From the NCBI GenBank assembly GCA_032622095.1, contig CP136064.1, positions 2,048,001-2,112,000 on the forward strand: a stretch of 64,000 nt of DNA, written 5' to 3'. This stretch comes from Siphonodentalium dalli. Its lineage: Eukaryota > Mollusca > Scaphopoda > Gadilida > Siphonodentaliidae. Shown here in pieces: positions 1 to 7,111 of the stretch; positions within the stretch are counted from its first letter, which is position 1, and every line of letters begins with the position of its first letter. Under the pieces are notes generated by a model. It saw nothing but the letters and a program-made list of their open reading frames with translations, ran no database searches and had not been told where the DNA came from. A program made the translations under genes and the position numbers.

Positions 1-893
1 TTCAATTTGGCGCATGTTTCTCCATACCGCGCCATGTCAAATCTGGCCATATCCGAATCGGGTTGTCATTTACAATGACTACAGAAAATAAATATCTTCA
101 TGTTGGAATGCAAATGTATGTTTAAAGGAACAGATGTATCTCAACTTAAAGGGACATAAATAACACAATCACCAACTTTAAGGGGTATCTGCTATAGACT
201 GGTTCCATGGTGGAGTACTGTTGGATATTTTCAATTTGGCGCATGTTTTTCCATACCGCGCCATGTCAAATCTGGCCATATCCGAATCGGGTTGTCATTT
301 ACAATGACTGCAGAAAATATATATCTTCATGTTGGAATGCAAATGTATGTTTAAAGGAACAGATGTATCTGATCTTAAAGGGACATAAGTAACACAGTCA
401 CCAACTTTAAGGGGTATCTGCTATAGACTGGTTCCATGGTGGAGTACGGTTGGATATTTTCTATTTGGCGCATGTTGCTCCATACCGCGCCATGTCAAAT
501 CTGGCCATATCCGAATCGGGTTGTCATTTACAATGACTACAGAAAATAAATATCTTCATGTTGGAATGCAAATGTATGTTTAAAGGAACAGATGTATCAC
601 AACTTAAAGGGACATAAGTAACACAGTCACCAACTTTAAGGGGTATCTGCTATAGACTGGTTCCATGGTGGAGTACTGTTGGATATTTTCAATTTGGCGC
701 ATGTTTCTCCATACCGCGCCATGTCAAATCTGGCCATATCCGAATCGGGTTGTCATTTACAATGACTGCAGAAAATAAATATCTTCATGTTGGAATGCAA
801 ATGTATGTTTAAAGGAACAGATGTATCTCAACTTAAAGGGACACAAGTAACACAGTCACCAACTTTAAGGGGTGTCTGATATAGACTGGTTCC

Positions 894-1065
894 ATGGTGG
901 AGTACGGTTGGATATTTTCAATTTGGCGCATGTTTCTCCATACCGCGCCATGTCAATTCTGGCCATATCCGAATCGGGTTGTCATTTACAATGACTACAG
1001 AAAATAAATATCTTCATGTTGGAATGCAAATGTATGTTTAAAGGAACAGATGTATCTCAACTTAA
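894..1065. repeat. Satellite monomer split by an insertion (left part, subtype J)
   Basis: These 172 bases are the 5' part of a J-type monomer (gtcaattc variant, preceded by tgtctgatatag). The missing 57 bases resume at 5642-5698, so 172 + 57 = 229, one intact monomer. The rejoined order is J followed by a monomer introduced by tgtctgctatag. The same order is seen in uninterrupted array at 28849-29078, 29994-30223 and 32282-32511. The satellite was therefore complete here before the 1066-5641 block arrived. Confidence 0.93.
1060..1065. repeat. Target-site duplication, left copy (ACTTAA)
   Basis: ACTTAA belongs to the monomer (tctcaACTTAA). An identical ACTTAA occurs at the right edge of the insertion. 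The preceding bases differ (ca versus at), limiting the duplication to at most six bases, with TTAA as the core. Confidence 0.8.
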
Positions 1066-1143
1066 TCCACAGTCGCCATATTTTCTATTGTTCTCCCTTG
1101 CACAATATCCAGCCGATTGCCCACTGGTAACAATAGCTGTGGA
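1066..1143. repeat. Hairpin at the left end of the insertion
   Basis: The first seven bases of the insertion, tccacag (1066-1072), followed after 12 bases by ctattgtt (1085-1092), are complementary to aacaatag-ctgtgga (1129-1143). The result is a 15-bp stem with a 12-base bulge on the left arm and a ~36-base loop. That the stem starts with the very first inserted base suggests it belongs to the element's terminus. Confidence 0.6.
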
Positions 1144-1194
1144 TTATTTAAACAATAAGTGTGCATTATTTTAACAATAACTGTGGAATATTAA
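1129..1194. repeat. Three tandem 22-bp imperfect repeats
   Basis: Units start at 1129, 1151 and 1173, each beginning aacaata followed by a ctgtgga- or gtgtgca-like stretch and an AT-rich end. The first unit also forms the right arm of the left-end hairpin. The third runs into an AT palindrome (gaatatt-aa-aatattc). Subterminal tandem repeats of this kind are common in non-autonomous DNA transposons, but no family is recognised. Confidence 0.65.
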
Positions 1195-1261
1195 AATATT
1201 CCCCAGGTATTGTCATAACAATCGCAAGTCATTGTTTGCTGTGTTCTCCACTTGCTGACAC

Positions 1262-1617
1262 ACCGGAATGTAAAATTGGTGTGACCAATCAATCAATCAA
1301 ATAAGAAACTGAACAGTCTTAGGTGATTATAATGATCATAGGGATACTAAGAAAGACGGTGGGTGGAATTTGTTTAGTGTAATAACAACAATTTTACATC
1401 AATGTTAGACAATTCGGACTAGAAAAATATAGATCACCCCTGGTCAAGTGGTCCAGCAATATACTGAATTATGATCTAGTTATGTGTTAATTTATTGTAC
1501 TATTAATATGTGTATTATAAATAAAATTATCCTATCCTATCCTATCTGCTATGATGCGGTTGGGTCCTGCTGAATTGCTCTGATGATGGTAGGGCAAACT
1601 GATGCTGTTAACAAATA
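1262..1617. repeat. Unknown dispersed repeat, copy 1 (carries a ~90-bp insertion)
   Basis: Three blocks match the copy at 2316-2473 in the same order and strand: accggaatgt-aaattggt (1262-1280), ttagacaattcggactagaa onward to gtggtcc (1405-1454), and atctgctatgatgcggttgg onward to aacaaata (1544-1617). Between the second and third blocks this copy holds an extra ~90 bp ending in CCTAT repeats. Between the first and second it is ~124 bp, against ~10 bp in copy 2. No coding sequence is evident. The family is not recognised. Confidence 0.7.
1455..1543 (+). mobile_element. Probable LINE or SINE 3' tail inside repeat copy 1
   Basis: AT-rich ~90 bp absent from the matching place in the second repeat copy (near 2397). 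It ends with an AATAAA-like signal (1520-1525) followed by three CCTAT pentamers (1531-1545). A polyadenylation-type signal followed by a short microsatellite instead of poly(A) is the usual 3' end of several animal non-LTR retrotransposons and the SINEs that use them. Strand is inferred from the tail. No clear target duplication is visible, so the assignment is tentative. Confidence 0.45.
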
Positions 1618-1942
1618 GTAGCGTGAGTTCCACAACGAATTAAAACAATGTACAAGCTAAAATTGAAGTCTGCTCTTGTGTGAGTTTGGACAATATGCAT
1701 AGCAAATGCATTGCTCAACGCCACATATGCTAAGTCAGTGTCGTAATTTGGTTGCGAACAAACAATATATTTATTAGATTTATTATTTAAGTTACCAGTG
1801 TGATTATGGGAATAAGTGGTATGAAGGTCTAAATTATGCTCGCGTTTGTTATATTCGTATAAGGCCTCTGTATGCCGCACATAGCCTAGTTCAAGAGATT
1901 GAATTGAGAAAGTTCGGTTCCCCAACTTCTTTGGCATTGAAC
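1618..1942. other. Unassigned sequence between repeat copy 1 and the 42-bp modules
   Basis: A 109-codon frame is open on the minus strand (1937 to 1608). Its residues do not match any family I recognise, it has no repeated or catalytic motif, and its start lies against the 42-bp modules. A frame of this length can occur by chance. I see no other structure here. Confidence 0.3.
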
Positions 1943-1997
1943 AATAAAGAGCGTTCCTTGTTAATACATTCCTGGTGTGGTATGAATAAAGAGCGTT
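1943..1997. repeat. 42-bp module, direct pair (left)
   Basis: The 13-mer aataaagagcgtt occurs at 1943-1955 and 1985-1997, a 42-bp step, with ttcctggtgtgg between. The same arrangement, with the same 42-bp step, occurs in reverse orientation at 2721-2774. The two pairs face each other across ~720 bp that include the reverse-transcriptase remnant and repeat copy 2. This resembles the subterminal repeats of a decayed inverted-repeat element. Confidence 0.65.
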
Positions 1998-2007
1998 TTT
2001 CTCTCCC

Positions 2008-2265
2008 TTGTGTGCGAAATATTTAAAACAGCTGAAAAATATATGTTATATTAACATTTATTTTCAGAGCACACAAAGCCGGTATATCACTGGGGCTCTC
2101 CTCGCCTTTGTCGATTATGCAGAAGCTTGGAAGCTTCAAGTCAATACAAAAACAAAAAAAATAATGATTTTCACGAAGAAATGGTCGAAAAATCTCCCCA
2201 CATTCAAGTATGGAGGCTGTAGCCTAGAAATAGTTAAAGAATTCACTTATTTGGGGGGGGGGTAA
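2008..2265 (+). pseudogene. Non-LTR retrotransposon reverse-transcriptase remnant
   Basis: An 85-codon frame whose residues ~31-83 (2098-2256) resemble the stretch downstream of the catalytic YADD motif in LINE reverse transcriptases. It has a helix ending in ...YAEAWKLQVNTKTKKIMIF, a spacer, then FKYGGCSLEIVKEFTYLG. The spacing of W-L-x-VN, the T-K-T-K region, the xMxF strand and the Y-G...LE-V-x-F-x-YLG block is characteristic of that domain. The first ~30 residues look unrelated, the catalytic palm is missing, and the frame ends in a G10 tract (2253-2262) and a stop. It is a 5'- and 3'-truncated dead copy. The clade cannot be set from so short a piece. Confidence 0.6.
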
Positions 2266-2315
2266 ATTATTTTATAATCGTCGATTCCGCCAGAACATAA
2301 AGAAAACAGTTACAA

Positions 2316-2473
2316 ACCGGAATGTGAAATTGGTAATTTCGGAATTAGACAATTCGGACTAGAAAAAATATATTCCACCCCGGTCAAGTGGTCCTGCTAA
2401 TCTGCTATGATGCGGTTGGGTCCTAGTGAATTTCTCTGATGATGTTAGGGCAAACTGATGCTGATAACAAATA
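2316..2473. repeat. Unknown dispersed repeat, copy 2 (compact form)
   Basis: Direct repeat of the 1262-1617 sequence, about 1 kb downstream, with the blocks nearly adjacent and no CCTAT-tailed insertion. Shared stretches include ttagacaattcggactagaa, ggtcaagtggtcc, tctgctatgatgcggttggg and agggcaaactgatgctg. Scattered point differences show that both copies are old. It could be a pair of family members or an internal duplication of a larger element. Confidence 0.7.
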
Positions 2474-3258
2474 CTACCATTATATATTTTTTAATTTGTC
2501 TTTTTCGCGGTGTTGCGATAATCTGAACATATCCACGAAAAGCCATTATGCGTATCAAACATTCAAAACATATTTATTGCGAAATATGTTTAATACTGGT
2601 TGTATTAGTTGTTGAAATTCGACTATATTTTCGTACGATGGTGTACGTAAACACACACAAGTTGTGCTCTGCTTACATAACACAGAGCAATTCGATTGGT
2701 TATTCATACACAATGATATAAACGCTCTTTATTATTTCCATATCAGGAAAACAGTAATAAATAACGCTCTTTATGTTTACCATATCCGGATCTAAACAAA
2801 GGCCAGAAAACGTAACATGTTTTGCTTTTGTTTACATGCCAAAGGGGAAGAAATCGACAATAACATACTGCTTATGTCATATTTCTGATTGCTATAAGAA
2901 CAAAGTCTGTCTATATTTCACTATTTATGGCGGTTTTTGACGGATGGGAATATTTTAACAGCATACCCACCGCCAACGCCGCCCGTATCTTTAACGACAC
3001 ATTTGCATTGTATTTGAGACTTGTTCTAATAATGAAAAACTTACGAAGGTGGAGCCTTCTTATAACACGGAATCACTCGCACAATATAATTTTCTGGTAA
3101 ATGCTAAATATTTAAATGTTGATAATCCAAATCAGTTCGTAATGTCGGGTACACCACACTATAACTTAAGTGGATTAGTTACGTTGATTACATGGATTTT
3201 AATAAAATGTTAAGAATTTGATGTCAAAATGCTGAAATTGAAGATCGTTTTATACGGG
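2474..3258. other. Unassigned AT-rich sequence
   Basis: Apart from the inverted 42-bp modules at 2721-2774, I find no gene, RNA or repeat here. It may be the eroded body of the element bounded by the 42-bp modules (to ~2775) and then host or older transposon sequence up to the TAA preceding 3262. Confidence 0.4.
2721..2774. repeat. 42-bp module, inverted pair (right)
   Basis: aacgctctttatt at 2721-2733 and aacgctctttat at 2763-2774 are the reverse complement of the modules at 1943-1997. The spacing is again 42 bp, and the intervening sequence is related (complement ttcctgatatgg, against ttcctggtgtgg on the left). Divergence between the two sides is moderate. Confidence 0.65.
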
Positions 3259-3261
3259 TAA

Positions 3262-3304
3262 CCCTTGGAACAAACGTCGCACTACCGACGAATCTAATTC
3301 AATT
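3262..3304. repeat. Left terminal inverted repeat
   Basis: 43 bp matching the reverse complement of 4645-4687 with one mismatch, preceded by TAA. It contains the motif aacaaacgtcgca (3269-3281) and then ctaccgacgaatc. Confidence 0.85.
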
Positions 3305-3727
3305 AGAATTAGACTCGAGTTTAATTCATAATTCGTCTGTTGAAACAAACGTCGCATTTAATTCAAGACGAATCTAAATGATTTCTTAAAATGGCATAAA
3401 GCGTTCATCGAAACGGCTAAAATAGGAAGTTTTATATCAATTCTAAAACGTAAAATTTTGTGAGAAAATGTGGCTTTTGACTTCCAAGCGACGAAATTAA
3501 TGTTACTATTCTGAGGAGTGGAAATTATTGGTTTTATATCGCTATTTCGTAGGTATTTGATACACATTTTAGGTCGGACATGATAAAACGTTGTACCGTT
3601 TTAACAATTTAATAGCAAGTTGAGGTCAACGCGCTATATCACTATATATTGCGTCAGTATGCCTATATAAAACCACGCGGTAAAATAAACATGGCGGGCA
3701 GGGACGTACTGCTATAGGGTCTCGGTT

Positions 3728-3738
3728 GGGGGGGGGGG
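3728..3738. repeat. G11 homopolymer
   Basis: Run of eleven G in an otherwise AT-rich element interior. A similar G10 run lies at 2253-2262. Length is likely to be polymorphic or error-prone. Confidence 0.8.
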
Positions 3739-4326
3739 CTAATCAATTTGCGTAATTCAATTGGCACCCCTTGGCTGTTCCTTCACATGCCTAGATAATA
3801 GACTATTCTGAATGGATCAGTAGACTTGTGATCATGCTCTGGGCGGACCATGGTTCTGCCAGTAGAAGAAAAATCAGATATCTGAACCTGAAAATCCGAT
3901 CATAGTTTGGCACAGCGGGAGAAAACTTTGAACATGAAAACCGCAAAAACCTATATAGCATTAGACTGGCCTCAAGCTTTCCAAGTGCTGACAATTTCCA
4001 ACCTGACACCCCCACGAAGGTTGGAAAATTTCCAACTGATGACCATTTAAGTTCATAATTTTGAACAGAAGCATAGGAAAATAATTAGCAGTTTTTTTGG
4101 CTGGCCACGGGGGTCATGAGGGACCAGGACACAGGCCATTTCAGTCAAAATGTTGGACCAAAAGTAGGAAAATATGCAAATGTTGGTCTAAAAACAACAA
4201 ATTCCCCAATAATTCATTGCTGGAAAATCAAATTACAAGAACAATTTCAACCCATCGTTGATGTTAAATTTGCACACGTCCATGCACAGTATAGCGTGTA
4301 TATCCAAATGGAATAAATATTTATTT

Positions 4327-4622
4327 AGTGCGTCTACTCGCATTTAATTTGAAACAAACGTCGCACTTTCGTCGACTCGAATTCAAATACCACCAAATTA
4401 CGTCATGCTCGTTGGTGTTTTCCAGTTTCAATTGGAATTCCCTCATTAGCATATCATTATGCAGCTCGTTTGCATGTCTCCGAATTAAATTCGAGTCGAC
4501 GGTGATGCGACGTTTGTTTCAAACACGGATCTCAGACGCATCAGCAATTAAATTCGTGTTGACCACACGCATTCTTCGTCGGTAGTGCGTCTACTCGCGT
4601 TTATTTGCAACAAACGTCGCAC
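4327..4622. repeat. Direct repeat of a ~39-bp segment, 257 bp apart
   Basis: agtgcgtctactcgc followed by a T-rich spacer and aacaaacgtcgcac occurs at 4327-4366 and again at 4584-4622. The repeats bracket the inner inverted-repeat unit (4351-4520). Duplicated subterminal sequence of this type suggests one copy of the family inserted beside or inside another, or an aborted transposition of a single end. Confidence 0.65.
4351..4520. mobile_element. Inner MITE-like inverted-repeat unit (170 bp)
   Basis: Arms 4351-4386 and 4485-4520 match in inverted orientation at 31 of 36 positions, starting gaaacaaacgtcgca on the left. The arms share the first ~13 bases with the TIRs of the surrounding 1,426-bp element but diverge afterwards (cgtcgactcgaatt rather than ctaccgacgaatc). 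This looks like a related but distinct short member of the same family nested in the larger one. No clear target duplication was found. Confidence 0.6.
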
Positions 4623-4680
4623 TACCGACGAATCTAATTCAAATAATTGAATTCGATTCGTCGGTAGTGCGACGTTTGTT
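4609..4680. repeat. 34-bp-arm hairpin at the right end of the TIR element
   Basis: 4609-4642 and 4647-4680 are complementary with one mismatch around a 4-base loop (4643-4646). The left arm is an extra copy of the terminal motif facing the true right TIR. A further half-copy in the opposite sense lies at 4574-4588 (ttcgtcggtagtgcg). Confidence 0.8.
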
Positions 4681-4687
4681 CCAAGGG
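4645..4687. repeat. Right terminal inverted repeat
   Basis: Reverse complement of 3262-3304 with one mismatch, followed by TAA (4688-4690). It also pairs locally with 4609-4642, so this end can fold into a long hairpin by itself. Confidence 0.85.
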
Positions 4688-4690
4688 TAA

Positions 4691-5535
4691 CGACTACTAT
4701 ATATTTATAGTAAATAAACCTCATTCGATAACTTACGTTGGTCAAGAACTCCTTGTAAATCCAACTTCGAATTCATGGAAATAAATCAGATAAACAGTAC
4801 AATACGAAAACGACTCATCGAAAGATTTTTTTATTCCAATATTAACGGAAAACATCAGTTTGATCATCGGCTGGATTGTCATTTACCTCCGGGTGCTTGT
4901 GATGTTTATTTCGCTTATAAAATGAACGCCATGCTGATAACATATAACTATGTAATATCCATTTAGATAACGTCGACACAGAAAGTTTAGAAAATTACTT
5001 CATTCCCTGTTCGAGTACGTTTTACTGACAAAATTCACTCTTCTCACATTCAATTTACAAATGCGCCCGAGAACGACGTGTTAATTAATTAGATTAAAGC
5101 GTGGGGTAAGCTAATCGGCGACAAAGGCAATATCATGTTTGGGGCTACCTATAACTGATATCCCGATAACCACTCATCATAACTGGATTGTCAACGCGGC
5201 TCAGTGCATACCAACTCAATGCGACCAAGCAAGCAAATTAAATGTTTGTTGTAACTGGAAGGTGTCAATGGCGATTGACACATTTTTAATGACAATTTTA
5301 ATTCCAAATCTCCAGATCACTATTTAAAGTGGCAACTGAATTTGCGTACAAATCTTTATTTGTCTGACAGATTCGGAAATTGTTTAATGGTCATGTTCAC
5401 ATTTTTTGTTAAAACTTTTATTGACTTTTAGTTGAATATATCATACATTGTAATGTCATTGACAAATTTCAAAGTAATACTATAGGTAAAATGAAATTTC
5501 GTCTTGTTATTCTTTAAATACTGAGTATTAAGCCA
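4691..5535. other. Unassigned sequence right of the TIR element
   Basis: Open frames of 62-63 codons (4775-4966 and 5139-5327, plus strand) do not resemble known proteins and are within chance expectation. No RNA gene or repeat is recognised. The segment is either host flank or part of the larger inserted unit that ends at 5637. Confidence 0.35.
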
Positions 5536-5631
5536 GATATTCCCCTCGCTGTCGGCCATTCGTCCAAATAAACACCTCGGCTTCGCCTCGGTGAATTATT
5601 TCTCCGAATGCCCGACAGCTCGGGGAATATC
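5536..5631. repeat. Foldback (MITE-like) at the right edge of the insertion
   Basis: gatattcccc at 5536 and its complement ggggaatatc ending at 5631 open an inverted repeat with ~45-bp arms and roughly ten mismatches. It is centred on a GC-rich cctcgg-cttcg-cctcgg core (5575-5590). It is much more GC-rich than its surroundings. TTAA lies four bases to the left of agatatt (5528-5531) and again at 5638-5641, so it may be an independent short TTAA-flanked element or the terminal structure of the whole insertion. Confidence 0.65.
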
Positions 5632-5635
5632 ATAT

Positions 5636-5641
5636 ACTTAA
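5636..5641. repeat. Target-site duplication, right copy (ACTTAA)
   Basis: ACTTAA directly before the resumed satellite (aggga...). It pairs with 1060-1065. A further TTAA lies at 5528-5531, just left of the terminal foldback, so the foldback could also be a separate TTAA-flanked unit. Confidence 0.75.
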
Positions 5642-6156
5642 AGGGACATAAGTAACACAGTCACCAACTTTAAGGGGTGTCTGCTATAGACTGGTTCCAT
5701 GGTGGAGAACGGTTGGATATTTTCAATTTGGCGCATGTTTCTCCATACCGCGCCATGTCAAATCTGGCCCTATCCGAATCGGGTTGTCATTTACAATGAC
5801 TGCAGAAAATATATATCTTCATGGTGGAATGCAAATGTATGTTTAAAGGAACAGATGTATCTCAACTTAAAGGGACACAAGTAACACAGTCACCAACTTT
5901 AAGGGGTGTCTGATATAGACTGGTTCCATGGTGGAGTACGGTTGGATATTTTCAATTTGGCGCATGTTTCTCCATACCGCGCCATGTCAATTCTGGCCAT
6001 ATCCGAATCGGGTTGTCATTTACAATGACTACAGAAAATAAATATCTTCATGTTGGAATGCAAATGTATGTTTAAAGGAACAGATGTATCTGATCTTAAA
6101 GGGACATAAGTAACACAGTCACCAACTTTAAGGGGTATCTGCTATAGACTGGTTCC

Positions 6157-6426
6157 ATGGTGGAGTACGGTTGGATATTTTCTATTTGGCGCATGTTGCT
6201 CCATACCGCGCCATGTCAAATCTGGCCATATCCGAATCGGGTCATACCGCGCCATGTCAAATCTGGCCATATCCGATTCGGGTTGTCATTTACAATGACT
6301 GCAGAAAATATATATCTTCATGGTGGAATGCAAATGTATGTTTAAAGGAACAGATGTATCTCAACTTAAAGGGACATAAGTAACACAGTCACCAACTTTA
6401 AGGGGTATCTGCTATAGACTGGTTCC
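6157..6426. repeat. 270-bp monomer with a 41-bp internal duplication
   Basis: The 41 bp at 6202-6242 are repeated at 6243-6283. The first copy ends gaatcgggt and follows M-type sequence (tctattt, gttgctcc). The second has gattcgggt and continues with I-type features (aaatatat, catggtgg). The monomer is thus an M/I chimera made by misaligned recombination, not a simple slippage product. 270 is divisible by three, so the frame is kept across this unit. Confidence 0.9.
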
Positions 6427-6884
6427 ATGGTGGAGTACGGTTGGATATTTTCAATTTGGCACATGTTTCTCCATACCGCGCCATGTCAAATCTGGCCATA
6501 TCCGAATCGGGTTGTCATTTACAATGACTACAGAAAATAAATATCTCCATGTTGGAATGCAAATGTATGTTTAAAGGAACAGATGTATCTCAACTTAAAG
6601 GGACATAAGTAACACAGTCACCAACTTTAAGGGGTATCTGCTATAGACTGGTTCCATGGTGGAGTACGGTTGGATATTTTCAATTTGGCGCATGTTTCTC
6701 CATACCGCGCCATGTCAAATCTGGCCCTATCCGAATCGGGTTGTCATTTACAATGACTGCAGAAAATATATATCTTCATGGTGGAATGCAAATGTATGTT
6801 TAAAGGAACAGATGTTTCTCAACTTAAAGGGACATAAGTAACACAGTCACCAACTTTAAGGGGTATCTGCTATAGACTGGTTCC

Positions 6885-7111
6885 ATGGTGGAGTACGGTT
6901 GGATATTTTCTATTTGGCGCATGTTTCTCCATACCGCGCCATGTCAAATCTGGCCATATCCGAATCGGGTTGTCATTTACAATGACAACAGAAAATAAAT
7001 ATCTCCATGTTGGAATGCAAATGTATGTTTAAAGGAACAGATGTATCTCAACTTAAAGGGACATAAGTAACAGTCACCAACTTTAAGGGGTATCTGCTAT
7101 AGACTGGTTCC
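6885..7111. repeat. 227-bp B monomer (type example of 22)
   Basis: B monomers carry tctattt, caacag after the dyad, ctccatg, and aagtaacagtc in place of aagtaacacagtc (a 2-bp CA loss). 22 monomers have the loss. They start at 6885, 9860, 13064, 16039, 16953, 20615, 21529, 23817, 26105, 27019, 31826, 34425, 36713, 38314, 41518, 44264, 45178, 47466, 48380, 53187, 55785 and 58302. The one at 36713 is an A/B hybrid. The B-like monomers at 31139 and 52500 lack the loss. Confidence 0.88.

Larger units (their letters stand above)
1..1065. repeat. 229-bp satellite array, left segment
   Basis: Tandem 229-bp monomers in the same orientation as the large array to the right. Taking the ATG of the invariant ccATGgtggag anchor as monomer start, starts fall at 207, 436, 665 and 894, and position 1 lies 23 bases into an earlier monomer. 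The 436 monomer carries the tctattt/gttgctcc variants of subtype M, and the 894 monomer carries the gtcaattc variant of subtype J. The last monomer stops after 172 bases at ACTTAA (1060-1065), where a non-satellite block begins. The array clearly continues beyond the left edge of the window. No coding potential is evident: the monomer length shifts the reading frame in each copy. Confidence 0.98.
3262..4687. mobile_element. Non-autonomous DNA transposon with 43-bp TIRs, PIF/Harbinger-like
   Basis: Left end 3262-3304 and right end 4645-4687 are inverted repeats, identical over 43 bp except one base. The outermost bases are cccttggaacaaacgtcgca. A TAA trinucleotide flanks each side (3259-3261 and 4688-4690). 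Three-base TWA duplications with TIRs starting GGG/CCC are the hallmark of PIF/Harbinger elements. The 1,426-bp interior has no frame resembling a Harbinger transposase or its Myb-like partner, so it would depend on a helper. Extra internal copies of the terminal motif (3342, 4351, 4520, 4609) indicate nested insertions or end duplications. The TIR and duplication are seen directly. The superfamily is inferred. Confidence 0.75.
1066..5637. mobile_element. 4.57-kb composite insertion in the satellite
   Basis: Non-satellite DNA flanked by ACTTAA on both sides (1060-1065 and 5636-5641). The undisrupted monomer has only one such site, so 4 to 6 bp (TTAA to ACTTAA) were duplicated on insertion. 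A TTAA duplication is known for piggyBac-type transposons. However, the two ends do not form a terminal inverted repeat, no transposase frame is present, and the ends lack the CCC start typical of piggyBac. Both edges instead carry hairpins (1066-1143 and 5536-5631). The interior holds at least four kinds of older repeat, so the block is either one large non-autonomous element that collected others, or a captured chromosomal segment. The insertion is secure. Its mechanism is inference. Confidence 0.8.

Noticed and set aside
207-392. Small gene at the left edge of the window
   Set aside because: It is one satellite monomer with the TAT variant, the same artefact as in the main array.
1608-1937. 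109-codon open frame on the minus strand
   Set aside because: The length is compatible with chance in 4.6 kb of six-frame sequence, no motif is recognised, and it overlaps the edge of a non-coding repeat (1262-1617).
3803-4015. 70-codon minus-strand frame inside the TIR element as a transposase fragment
   Set aside because: It shows no DDE-type spacing and no similarity that I can name to Harbinger transposase or its Myb-like partner.
4548-4745. 65-codon minus-strand frame near the right TIR
   Set aside because: It reads through the inverted repeats and the element boundary, so it is a shadow of repeat sequence.
1066-5637. Helitron as the source of the insertion
   Set aside because: The block starts with TC and has a hairpin near its right end, but it does not end in CTRR, does not lie between A and T, and a target duplication is present.
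1066-5637. Classic piggyBac transposon
   Set aside because: TTAA is duplicated, but the ends lack the CCC start and a matching terminal inverted repeat, and no transposase frame is found.
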